Assembly (NCBI GenBank): GCA_913060845.1
Contig: CAJXVF010000011.1
Location: forward strand, 1-13,858
Reading direction: 5' to 3'
Length of the DNA: 13,858 nucleotides
Source of the DNA: an uncultured Alphaproteobacteria bacterium
GTDB lineage: Bacteria; Pseudomonadota; Alphaproteobacteria; Bin95
In this document: positions 6,790 through 13,811 of the stretch, one piece after another
Layout: each line of letters opens with the position of its first letter
Position numbering within the stretch: the stretch's first letter is position 1
Position numbers and translations under genes: made by a program
Notes under the pieces: generated by a model
Told to the model about the DNA's origin: nothing
Seen by the model: only the letters and a program-made list of their open reading frames with translations
Databases searched by the model: none

Positions 6790-7730
6790 CTACTCAATCG
6801 CGGATTCAGCACGTCGCGCAATTGGTCACCAACCAAGTTGATGCTGACAATTGTCACCAAGAGTGCCAGGCCAGGGAATACGCTGATCCAGTATTTTCCG
6901 GTCAGCATATATTCAAAGCCATTGGCGATCAGCAGACCCAGCGACGGTTCCGTCACAGGCAAGCCAATGCCGAGGAAGGACAGTGTTGCTTCCAGGCTGA
7001 TTGCGCTGGCCGTCTGCACGGCACCGACGACGATCAGGGGGGCAACGACATTGGGCAACATATGGCGGAAGATGATGCGCGCGCGCCCAAGGCCAAGGCA
7101 GGTGGCGGCGGAAATGTATTCCTTCTGCCGTTCGACGAGTGCCGTGGCGCGAACGGTACGGGCGTAATAGGCCCATTGCACCGCGACGAGCGCGATCATC
7201 GTCTTGTCGACGCCACGACCAAGTGCGGCCAGCAGCATCAGCGCGATGAGGATAGCTGGAAAGCTTAGCTGCAAATCGACAATGCGCATGATGAAAGCGT
7301 CAATGCGGCCGCCGTAAAATGCTGCAAGCAAGCCAATTGCGGCACCGATACTGAGCGCGATCAAGCCACTGATGACGCCAACTGTAAGGCTGATCCGGAG
7401 CCCGTAGAATATGGCGCTCAACATATCCCGGCCCTGATCGTCCGTACCGAGCATGTAGACCTTCTCGCCGGTGAAATCGGTCTCACCTGGGGCAAGACGC
7501 GCGTCCATTACGTCGATCTGGCCAAGGTCATACGGATTCTGCGGCGAGATCCATGGTGCCAAGAGGGCCACCAAAACAATGGCGACCAGAACGATCAGGC
7601 CCATGACGGCGACCGCGCTATGACAGTACTGACTGGTAAAACGGCGGAACGGGTGCTCCGCCTTTTCCGGCACCGGTGCCTCGATGGGAAGATTGGCGGG
7701 AAGATTGGCGGCTTCGCTGTCTATGCTCAT
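6786..7730 (-). CDS. Peptide/nickel-type ABC transporter permease (DppC/OppC-like)
   Basis: Second inner-membrane subunit of a family 5 (dipeptide/oligopeptide/nickel) importer, 314 aa, normal for DppC. A cytoplasmic N-terminal tail of about 40 residues precedes the first helix (AVAVMGLIVLVAIVLVALLAPW). Then comes the typical periplasmic segment ending HxLGTDDQGRD-like (YMLGTDDQGRDMLSAIFYG), further helices, and the ATPase-docking loop EYISAATCLGLGRARIIFRHMLPN. Its ATG overlaps the DppB-like stop as ATGA. No ATPase gene follows; the next gene is convergent, so the energising subunits must be encoded elsewhere or shared with another transporter. Confidence 0.93.
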   Translation of the reverse strand: MSIDSEAANLPANLPIEAPVPEKAEHPFRRFTSQYCHSAVAVMGLIVLVAIVLVALLAPWISPQNPYDLGQIDVMDARLAPGETDFTGEKVYMLGTDDQGRDMLSAIFYGLRISLTVGVISGLIALSIGAAIGLLAAFYGGRIDAFIMRIVDLQLSFPAILIALMLLAALGRGVDKTMIALVAVQWAYYARTVRATALVERQKEYISAATCLGLGRARIIFRHMLPNVVAPLIVVGAVQTASAISLEATLSFLGIGLPVTEPSLGLLIANGFEYMLTGKYWISVFPGLALLVTIVSINLVGDQLRDVLNPRLSR

Positions 7731-8704
7731 TTGCCGGCTCCGCCCAGCCGAACACGGGGGTCCAGCAGGGAATAAGTGAGGTCAACCAACAGGTTGATCG
7801 TAACGAACATCAGCACCGTCATCATTAAGTACGCAACGATGATCGGACGGTCGAGGACCTGGATCGACTCGATAATGAGCTTGCCCATACCTGGCCAGGA
7901 GAAAACGGTTTCTGTCACGACCGAAAACGCGATCAGCGAGCCGAACTCCAGCCCCAGTACGGTGACGACCGGGATCATGATATTTTTCAGGATGTGCTTG
8001 AGGACAATGCGCTGCTCTGACATGCCCTTAGCACGGGCAAATTTCACATAATCCTGCAGTGCCGCTTCCTTACAGCCAGCGCGCGCCAGCCGCATAACCA
8101 ATGAGATGTTGGTGAGTGCCAGATTAACCGCCGGCAGCGCCAGATGGGTAAGGCCGTCCCATGTCAGAAAACTGACCTGGATGCCAAATAGATCCGTCGT
8201 CTCGCCACGGCCGGTCGCCGGCAACCAGCCGAGCATCACGGCAAACAGCATGATCATCATAATGCCAACCCAGAAGGTCGGAAGGCTGAAACCCAGGATC
8301 GAGCCAGCCATCATGGTTTTCGAAAACTTAGAGTCAGGCTTGAGCCCGGCATACATGCCAAGCGGCACGCCAAGCACGATGGATAAAAAGAGTGAGGCGA
8401 ATGCCAGTTCAAGGGTCGCCGGCATGCGCTGGATAATCAGCTTCAACGCTGGTTCGCCGAAAACGAAAGATATGCCCAGATCGCCTCGGAGGGCGTTCTT
8501 CACAAAATAGAAAAATTGCTCATGCAGCGGCTTATCAAGGCCAAGCGCCTTGATGGCCCGCGCCATTTCTTCCTGGTCGAAGTCCGGGTTGATCAGAATA
8601 TCAACCGGGTTGCCAATCACATTGACGCCAAAAAATACAATCGTCGCCATCACCGCAACGACAAGTGCGGCCTGGACGAGACGCCTTAGAAGGTAGGACC
8701 ACAT
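7727..8704 (-). CDS. Peptide/nickel-type ABC transporter permease (DppB/OppB-like)
   Basis: First permease subunit of the same importer, 325 aa. The N-terminal MWSYLLRRLVQAALVVAVMATIVFF is the characteristic first helix of DppB-type proteins. The periplasmic loop contains ALGLDKPLHEQFFYFVKNALRGDLGISF, close to the family pattern (LGLDxPxxxQYxxxxxxxxxGDLGxS). The docking loop is DYVKFARAKGMSEQRIVLKHILKN, and the protein ends with LLDPRVRLG, also typical. The ATG at 8704 has an AGGA element about 10 bases upstream. It lies 114 bp from the binding-protein gene, with a strong stem-loop in that gap. Confidence 0.93.
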   Translation of the reverse strand: MWSYLLRRLVQAALVVAVMATIVFFGVNVIGNPVDILINPDFDQEEMARAIKALGLDKPLHEQFFYFVKNALRGDLGISFVFGEPALKLIIQRMPATLELAFASLFLSIVLGVPLGMYAGLKPDSKFSKTMMAGSILGFSLPTFWVGIMMIMLFAVMLGWLPATGRGETTDLFGIQVSFLTWDGLTHLALPAVNLALTNISLVMRLARAGCKEAALQDYVKFARAKGMSEQRIVLKHILKNIMIPVVTVLGLEFGSLIAFSVVTETVFSWPGMGKLIIESIQVLDRPIIVAYLMMTVLMFVTINLLVDLTYSLLDPRVRLGGAGK

Positions 8705-8735
8705 GGGTTTGCTTTCCTGCGAGCCCGAAATGCGG

Positions 8736-8792
8736 AGGGCGCCTCACCACCCCGCTCCTGCCAGATGGCAGTGCGAAGCGGCGAGGCGCCCT
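8736..8792 (-). promoter_or_regulatory. Nested stem-loop between binding-protein and permease genes
   Basis: Three nested inverted repeats form one long hairpin in the transcript. The outer 10-bp stem is AGGGCGCCTC at 8736-8745 with GAGGCGCCCT at 8783-8792. Inside it CCGCT (8752-8756) pairs with AGCGG (8777-8781), and innermost TGCC (8759-8762) pairs with GGCA (8767-8770). No U-tract follows. In known importer operons such structures leave more binding-protein message than permease message, by stabilising the 3' end or by partial termination. That role is inferred from position. Confidence 0.6.
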
Positions 8793-8818
8793 TGGCTACA
8801 TTAGCTTACCGCTTCAGC

Positions 8819-10393
8819 TTACTGCTTCTTCAGCGAACGAAGCGATGTACGCTCGTCCGTGCGTGGCAGATATTTCAAGCCCTTCGTGGTTGCCCACGTG
8901 TTGACTTGATAGTGCAGCGGGATGACTGCCAGATCACTGATTGCAATTTCCGTCGCTTCGGCAAGCAGCGCAGCGCGCTTCGTGTCGTCAACGGTCGCAA
9001 GCGCATCTTCGATCAGCTTATCCGTTTTAGGGTTGGAATAGCGGCCCCGGTTGGAAGCGCCAAAGCCCAATTCCTTGTTGTGCGTATGGACAAGCGATTT
9101 CAGCGGTGAAGATGCTTCACCCGTGCCAGAACCCCAACCAACCAAGATGAAGCTATACTTCGGTTCGCCATTCGGCCCGCCACGGGAGGCGGAGCGGAAA
9201 TAGACGCTCTTCGGCATGGTTTCGATCTGGGTCTTGATGCCAACGCGGGTCAACATCTGGCCAATCGCTTGAGCGATTTTGGCGTCGTTGATGTAGCGAT
9301 CATTCGGCCCATGGATGGTCAAGCCAAAGCCGTTTGGATAACCAGCTTCCGCCAGCAATTCCTTAGCGCGCTTCGGATTGTATGCCTGTGGCTTCAGCTT
9401 GTCGGACGTGCCGAAGAAGCCTGGTGGCAACAGCTGGCCAGCTGGAATAGCAATACCTTCCATCACACGGGAGACGATAGCGTCCCGATTGATAGCCATA
9501 GAAATTGCCTGACGGACACGCAGGTCCTTCAGCGGGTTCTTGCCATCTGTACCAGTAATGAACGGAGAGTTGTCACGGAACCGATCCATGTGAAGATAGA
9601 TCACACGGTTTGAGATGCCGCTGGCGAGGGTGACGCCATCTGTCTTCTTCAGGGTTTCGATATCAGCCGTCGGGACGCTATCGATCATATCGACATCACC
9701 AGAAAGCAGCGCCGCAACGCGAGTCGGGTTGGACTTGATCGGCTTCATGGTGACTTTATCAAAAGCCGCCTTTTCACCCCAATAGTCTTCATTTTTGACG
9801 AGCACGATACGGTCGCTCGGCAGCCATTCAACGAACTTGTATGGGCCAGTGCCGATCATGGCAGGGCCTGCATTGAAGTCTGCCGTTTTGACGTCTGCGC
9901 CAACGTCGCTGGAGATAATAGAGACCGTGGAGAGGTCAACCGGCATCAGCGGGTAGGGGCGCTCAGTCGTCACGCGAATCGTGAAGTCGTCAACCTTGGA
10001 GAAGGTCTTGCCTTTGAGATAGGTGCCAAAGGAGGACGGGCTGTTCGGCACGTTTGGCGCACGTTCAGACGTGAACATCACATCATCGGCGTTGAAATCC
10101 GAACCATCGTGGAACTTGACGCCCTTGCGGAGCTTGAATTCCCAAACCAAGTCACTGACCGGTTCCCATGACATAGCAAGGCCAGGCGTCAGGTTCTGGT
10201 TTTCATCTTGGATGATCAGCGCATCATAGATGTTGGACGAGAAGGAGTTGTTCGGCCCAAGGTTATGATAATGCGGGTCCATCGCTGACGGCTCTGAATA
10301 GATGCCGATCTTGACGTCGTCCGCACGGGCAGCACCCGCTGCGAGCAATAGCGTAGCGCCGAGCGCCGCGCCAAATTTTAGGGATCGCCTCAT
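8819..10393 (-). CDS. Peptide-type ABC transporter substrate-binding protein (SBP family 5)
   Basis: Periplasmic solute-binding protein of the DppA/OppA family (SBP_bac_5), 524 aa, usual length. Residues 1-24 are a signal peptide with a two-Arg start, Leu/Ala core and ARA cleavage site. Family features: SEPSAMDPHYHN near the mature N-terminus, LTPGLAMSWEPVSDLVWEFKLRKGVKFHDGSDFNADDVMFT (the family hallmark region), then MIGTGPYKFVEW, and LRVRQAISMAINRDAIV in the second domain. GGAGG lies 8 bases before the ATG. It is the first gene of the importer operon, followed after 114 bp by the DppB-like gene. A -10-like GATAAT lies upstream but a well-spaced -35 is not clear. Ligands in this family range from peptides to nickel, glutathione, opines and sugars, so the substrate is open. 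Confidence 0.94.
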   Translation of the reverse strand: MRRSLKFGAALGATLLLAAGAARADDVKIGIYSEPSAMDPHYHNLGPNNSFSSNIYDALIIQDENQNLTPGLAMSWEPVSDLVWEFKLRKGVKFHDGSDFNADDVMFTSERAPNVPNSPSSFGTYLKGKTFSKVDDFTIRVTTERPYPLMPVDLSTVSIISSDVGADVKTADFNAGPAMIGTGPYKFVEWLPSDRIVLVKNEDYWGEKAAFDKVTMKPIKSNPTRVAALLSGDVDMIDSVPTADIETLKKTDGVTLASGISNRVIYLHMDRFRDNSPFITGTDGKNPLKDLRVRQAISMAINRDAIVSRVMEGIAIPAGQLLPPGFFGTSDKLKPQAYNPKRAKELLAEAGYPNGFGLTIHGPNDRYINDAKIAQAIGQMLTRVGIKTQIETMPKSVYFRSASRGGPNGEPKYSFILVGWGSGTGEASSPLKSLVHTHNKELGFGASNRGRYSNPKTDKLIEDALATVDDTKRAALLAEATEIAISDLAVIPLHYQVNTWATTKGLKYLPRTDERTSLRSLKKQ

Positions 10394-10482
10394 AGGGCCT
10401 GCCTCCGTTTGTTATTATCATCGAAGGCTAGACGATAACGACAAATGCGGCAGAACGCCAAGCGAATGATGCGTCGTTCCGC

Positions 10483-10770
10483 CTAAAAAGCACCGAAGCT
10501 ATATAAAAGGCCGAACCAACAAAGAGCATTTAGAGCGAATGCCCAAATAATAATCTCCCGGTCGTTCGCTTTGCTGTCAATTAAGGCACAGAGAGCTGCA
10601 TCCGCCGGCACGGCCTGCGGGCTCCGGCGCAGAAAGCGGAGGAGGGGACGCTCCGCCGGAGCCCGCACCGCCACAGCGGGCAAGGGAGGGACATCCCCTG
10701 TGGCGGAAGAGAATGGGGTGAACTCTGACGCGCCCATGGATGCACTTGTCGCTTCTGCTGCATAAGTCAT
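10483..10770 (-). CDS. Small hypothetical protein with C-terminal membrane helix
   Basis: A 95-residue reading frame that I do not recognise. The first ~38 residues are Ala/Ser/Pro-rich and low in complexity. The middle is basic (RPLLRFLRRSP), followed by ADAALCALIDSKANDRE, and the last ~24 residues (IIIWAFALNALCWFGLLYSFGAF) would make one membrane helix ending at the C-terminus, like a tail-anchored protein. An AGGAG element lies 9 bases before the ATG, which supports translation. It sits 89 bp upstream of the peptide-binding-protein gene on the same strand, but nothing shows that it belongs to that operon. A shorter opposite-strand frame overlaps it and is arginine-rich and less protein-like. 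Function unknown. Confidence 0.6.
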   Translation of the reverse strand: MTYAAEATSASMGASEFTPFSSATGDVPPLPAVAVRAPAERPLLRFLRRSPQAVPADAALCALIDSKANDREIIIWAFALNALCWFGLLYSFGAF

Positions 10771-10983
10771 TTGAGGGCGCTCCTGGTTTTCGAAATGTCA
10801 GTTCAAAGATGTTCTGGTCAAAGCCGATCTGGCCAATCCCCTTCAACGACAGCTATCATCACCGGGATCGCTGAACGCACGCTTGCGGTATGGCGAGAAT
10901 ATTCGCCGCAAAACATGGCGGCATTTGACCTAATTCCGGGCCAAGTCATGGCATGGCCCATTGCACCAATAAGGATCGCCTGA

Positions 10984-11535
10984 ATGACCCGCCTCCCACT
11001 TCCAGACGCAGCAGACCTCTCCCCCCGCCAGAAAGAGGTGATTGAGCTGGTCACAAATGGCCCACGCGGCGGCGTACGCGGCCCCTTTGGCGCATGGATT
11101 AGAAGCCCTGAAATGGCTGTTCTAGCGCAGGAGCTTGGGGCGCATGTGCGGTTCCGCTCCTGCCTTTCAGATGAAGTCCGGGAAATTGTGATCTGCCAGA
11201 CGGCCAAAAGCCTGAAGGCGCAATATGAATGGTTCGCTCATTGCCGCATTGCTCTGGAAGCTGGCGTTGATGCAGCAGCGATGGAGGCGATCCGCACCGG
11301 GGCTCGCCCGACGACCCTGCCCGCTGACCAGATGATGGCCTATGAGGCAGCCGAAGAAATCACGCGCACAAAGCGCCTGTCAGACGCAACCTATGCCCGC
11401 GCCGTAGAAGCGTTTGGTGAAGAAGGTGTGGTCGAGATCGTTGCGGCTTGTGGGTATTACACGCTTGTCGGCCTCACACTTAACGTCGCCGATGTCCCGT
11501 TGCCAGACGGCGAACCGCTACCCTTCCCGGAATAA
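10984..11535 (+). CDS. Carboxymuconolactone decarboxylase (CMD/AhpD-like) family protein
   Basis: All-helical CMD-family protein (PF02627-like), 183 aa. The recognisable core is LSDEVREIVICQTAKSLKAQYEWFAHCRIALEAGVDAAAMEAIRTG at about 61-106. In this family that region carries the active-site residues, usually a CxxC in peroxidase-type AhpD members. Here the cysteines are Cys71 and Cys87 and no CxxC is present, so an AhpD-style disulfide peroxidase role is unlikely from the sequence. The protein starts like other members with LSPRQKEVIE. AAGGA lies 8 bases before the ATG. It is a single gene, divergent from the small hypothetical ORF and convergent with the methyltransferase. The true reaction is unknown; many members are annotated 4-carboxymuconolactone decarboxylase without proof. 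Confidence 0.87.
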   Translation: MTRLPLPDAADLSPRQKEVIELVTNGPRGGVRGPFGAWIRSPEMAVLAQELGAHVRFRSCLSDEVREIVICQTAKSLKAQYEWFAHCRIALEAGVDAAAMEAIRTGARPTTLPADQMMAYEAAEEITRTKRLSDATYARAVEAFGEEGVVEIVAACGYYTLVGLTLNVADVPLPDGEPLPFPE

Positions 11536-11558
11536 CGGCGCTCTATCACATTGATTGC

Positions 11559-11606
11559 GGGCAATTTATCCCCACCAATCTGCTTCAGATTGGTGGGGAA
11601 TTGCCC
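11559..11606. terminator. Bidirectional hairpin between convergent genes
   Basis: CCCCACCAATCTG at 11570-11582 pairs perfectly with CAGATTGGTGGGG at 11586-11598 around a three-base loop. GGGCAATT at 11559-11566 then pairs with AATTGCCC at 11599-11606, with TAT bulged on the left. That is 21 base pairs between the stop codons of the CMD-family gene and the methyltransferase gene. Neither side has a clear T-tract, but the AATT block and the position suit a two-way terminator. Confidence 0.75.
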
Positions 11607-12325
11607 TAGCCAGCCTTCTGAACAGCCAGAAGAGCATCTGCCATCAAAAACGCGTTGCGGTCCGGGCTTTGTGAATCAAAGAACTGGACCGCAGTGATTT
11701 CCGCCAGGCATCCAGCGACATGGGCTGGTTGGAAACGGTGGCGACGCGCAAGACGCCAAATCGCTTGTGGTGAAAGGCCACCGCGCCAGCCATGGAACAG
11801 CGCCTTGGTCTTCACAGCGTCTGCAGGCTCAGTCGGTGGCTGAAAGTGCAGGTCTTCAATGAAGTAGAACCCGCCTGGCTTCAGCGTTGGCCAAAGTGCG
11901 AAGAAGCTGATCTGCTGCGCATCGGATAAGTGCGCACCATCATCGATGATCACATCGAATGGCCCATGCTCCGCTGCGAAGGCTTGCAGCGCTGCCGGGT
12001 CCGTTTGGTCTACCTGAAATGTTTGGCAGCGATCATGCTGGAACGCCGAAAAATCATGGATATCTAGCCCATAGATTTCGGCACCCGGCAGCCAATCCGA
12101 CCACATTGCCAAGCTGGGGCAGTAAACCCCATCGCGCGCAATCGAGAGCCCGATTTCCAACAGCTTCAGCGGCTTGTCACGATAGCCTGAAAGCGCTGAG
12201 GCGTAGGCCCGTGTGTAGCCGTGGCGCAAGCCAGCGCCAAAACCTTTGTCGGACCCATGCTCATCAGCGAGCGACGAAAGGCTGGCGGCGATACCCGCTA
12301 CGCTATCTGCGCCGGAAGCCGCCAA
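11606..12325 (-). CDS. Class I SAM-dependent methyltransferase (MycE-like)
   Basis: Rossmann-fold methyltransferase, 239 aa from the chosen start. Seen: LADEHGSDKG then HGYTRAYASAL at 35-45, the SAM-binding LKLLEIGL at 53-60, GLDIHD at 86-91, VIIDDGAH at 125-132 and FYFIEDLH at 153-160. The order and the acidic DDG..H and IED elements resemble the metal-dependent sugar O-methyltransferases of the MycE type found in macrolide clusters, but no such cluster is present and the substrate is unknown. No ATG or GTG is suitable. TTG at 12325 starts 3 bases after the stop of the XRE regulator and in the same reading frame, so only an amber codon separates the two. The ribosome site is weak (TAGG), and translation is probably coupled to the regulator gene. 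Confidence 0.82.
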   Translation of the reverse strand: MAASGADSVAGIAASLSSLADEHGSDKGFGAGLRHGYTRAYASALSGYRDKPLKLLEIGLSIARDGVYCPSLAMWSDWLPGAEIYGLDIHDFSAFQHDRCQTFQVDQTDPAALQAFAAEHGPFDVIIDDGAHLSDAQQISFFALWPTLKPGGFYFIEDLHFQPPTEPADAVKTKALFHGWRGGLSPQAIWRLARRHRFQPAHVAGCLAEITAVQFFDSQSPDRNAFLMADALLAVQKAG

Positions 12326-12328
12326 GAC

Positions 12329-12802
12329 CTATTCGTCTTCAGCTTCGGCAGAACGGCCCATGGCACGAATCAAGTCCAGCACGCGGCGTCGCACGGCAGG
12401 GTCATTGATGTCGTAATAGGCGCGCACCAGCAGCAAGGTTTCGCGTTGCGCCATTGGATCGGAATCATATTGCCGCTGTGCCGCTTCCTGCATAGCTGGG
12501 CCGGATGCTGCACCTTCTGGCGCGTCCGGCAGCTCTTCAAAGAAGTAGTTCACAGGCACGTCAAGCGCGTGGGACAACTCATACAAGCGGCCCGCGCCAA
12601 CGCGATTGGCACCGCGCTCGTATTTCTGAACCTGCTGGAAAGTTAGATTAAGGGCATCAGCCAAACGTTCCTGGCTGTAGCCGAGCAGGGTACGCCGTTG
12701 GCGGACACGCTGGCCAACATGAACGTCGATATATGTCGGTTTCCCGCGCGTCTTGCGCTGCTTGCGCCGTTTTGGCTTTTCTTCTTCGACATCATCTACC
12801 AC
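12329..12802 (-). CDS. XRE-family helix-turn-helix transcriptional regulator
   Basis: DNA-binding regulator of the Cro/CI (HTH_3) type, 157 aa. After a highly charged N-terminal tail (KPKRRKQRKTRGK at 9-21) the HTH domain spans about 28-90: VGQRVRQRRTLLGYSQERLADAL is helices 1-2, and LTFQQVQKYERGANR contains the recognition helix. RLYELSHALDVPVNYFFEELP completes the domain. Closely similar regulators are common and single-domain in Rhodospirillales and other alphaproteobacteria. The start is GTG at 12802, backed by AGGAG at 12814-12810 with 7 bases spacing. A 10-bp perfect palindrome lies just upstream and may be its own operator. The methyltransferase gene follows directly in frame after a TAG stop. 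Confidence 0.92.
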   Translation of the reverse strand: MVDDVEEEKPKRRKQRKTRGKPTYIDVHVGQRVRQRRTLLGYSQERLADALNLTFQQVQKYERGANRVGAGRLYELSHALDVPVNYFFEELPDAPEGAASGPAMQEAAQRQYDSDPMAQRETLLLVRAYYDINDPAVRRRVLDLIRAMGRSAEAEDE

Positions 12803-12825
12803 AGTTGGTCTCCTAAATCAGCGCG

Positions 12826-12835
12826 TTGGCGCCAA
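12826..12835. promoter_or_regulatory. Palindrome TTGGCGCCAA, possible operator
   Basis: A perfect 10-bp palindrome 24 bp upstream of the GTG start of the XRE regulator and 12 bp before its ribosome site. XRE regulators often bind palindromes in their own leader, so autoregulation is possible. An 8-bp inverted repeat, TGCGGCAT at 12838-12845 with ATGCCGCA at 12892-12899, lies next to it. Short palindromes also occur by chance in GC-rich DNA. Confidence 0.3.
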
Positions 12836-13335
12836 TTTGCGGCATTCGACAGCGCTACATACGCTCCGAGCCGGTTCCGGTCCGTTCGATCATGCCGCAT
12901 CTGGCGTTTAAATCCAGAAGTTAATGCGTGACCGGCTGATTGGGGTAATCTCTTGCACTAGTCAAGCAAATAATCAAACTTTCAACCTACAGGCTTACTA
13001 CAACAAAGGCTTATTACTTTTGCTGACGCGCTGCGCCAACCGCTTAAGCCCCCTGAAAACAAACTTAATTAACTGCTTTCATTGAAATTTTTAGTATTTT
13101 GCTCCGGACCAAAGCATTGTTGCACCGCACACTACCGCAGATGCTAACTAGTGACCGAATGGCTGCCCAGATGATGTTTTTTCACGCGACCCTGGGATAA
13201 TTTGCCGCTCTGGCTAAATACCAGAACGCTGTCGCACCCATAATTCGTGTAACCTAGGTGTAGTTATTTATTCAACGATTACCGATTACTTTTACGTTAA
13301 CTTAAAAACGACGAACTTTAACAATTACTCCACGT

Positions 13336-13364
13336 TTGATAAATTGGCCAAGTCGCTCTAAATC
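13336..13364 (+). promoter_or_regulatory. Possible sigma70 promoter of the photolyase gene
   Basis: TTGATA (13336-13341) and TAAATC (13359-13364) are separated by 17 bp. The -35 box matches five of six bases and the -10 box four of six. The predicted start, near 13371, would give a leader of about 28 bases. Confidence 0.4.
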
Positions 13365-13398
13365 CTGTGTAATATTCAGACAGGATGCGAGGCAGACT

Positions 13399-13811
13399 AT
13401 GGACCATAACGGTAGGGCGCTCATTTGGTTCCGGGATGACTTGCGGATTAGCGACCATCCAGCGCTAACCGCAGCGATTGCACGAGGCCAGCCAGTCACT
13501 GCCCTATACGTCCTCAATACGATCGGCGGTGCACGCGCCCCTGGCGGCGCTTTCCGCTGGAAGCTCCATGGCGCGCTGCACAGCCTGCAGGCCGCGCTAG
13601 CAACACTGAACATCCCTCTTGTTTTGCAACAGGGGGACGCTGCGGAAACGCTCGAAAGCCTCGTTCAGACGCTCCAGGTAGACGCAGTATTCTGGTCGCG
13701 CCGGTATGCGCCGGATGCGGTGGCGCAGGACAAAGCCATCATGGCCCGCCTGAAATCTCTTGGGACGACTGTTGAAAGTTTCAACAGCAAACTCCTGGCC
13801 GAACCATGGAC
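13399..13811 (+). CDS. phrB: DNA photolyase/cryptochrome family protein, N-terminal part only
   Basis: N-terminal photolyase domain (PF00875) of a deoxyribodipyrimidine photolyase, which uses blue light and FADH to split UV-made pyrimidine dimers. The first 137 codons are present; the full protein would be about 450-500 aa. Seen: ALIWFRDDLRISDHPAL at 7-23 (the family signature WFRxDLRxxDxPAL), then a Rossmann-like alternation with TALYVLN, SLQAALATLNIPLVLQQGDAAETL, VFWSRRYAPDAVAQD, and NSKLLAEPW at the cut. The FAD-binding C-terminal domain is missing, so photolyase cannot be told from cryptochrome or the dimer class confirmed. The ATG at 13399 has GAGG 6 bases upstream. A longer in-frame start at 13336 lacks a ribosome site and overlaps the likely promoter. 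The residues after EPW come from the adapter and are not protein. Confidence 0.9.

Larger units (their letters stand above)
12803..13398. other. Intergenic region between divergent regulator and photolyase genes
   Basis: About 600 bp without a convincing gene. The regulator-proximal part (12803-12930) is GC-rich and holds a palindrome and an inverted repeat. From about 12940 to 13335 the sequence is clearly AT-richer than its surroundings, with short T and A runs and only weak small hairpins (for example TCTGG/CCAGA at 13209-13225). I saw no tRNA, riboswitch, repeat array or IS end in it. Confidence 0.7.

Noticed and set aside
13336..13398. Upstream start of the photolyase adding 21 residues
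   Set aside because: No ribosome site is present and it coincides with the best promoter candidate; the ATG at 13399 has GAGG at good spacing and starts at the family's normal N-terminus.
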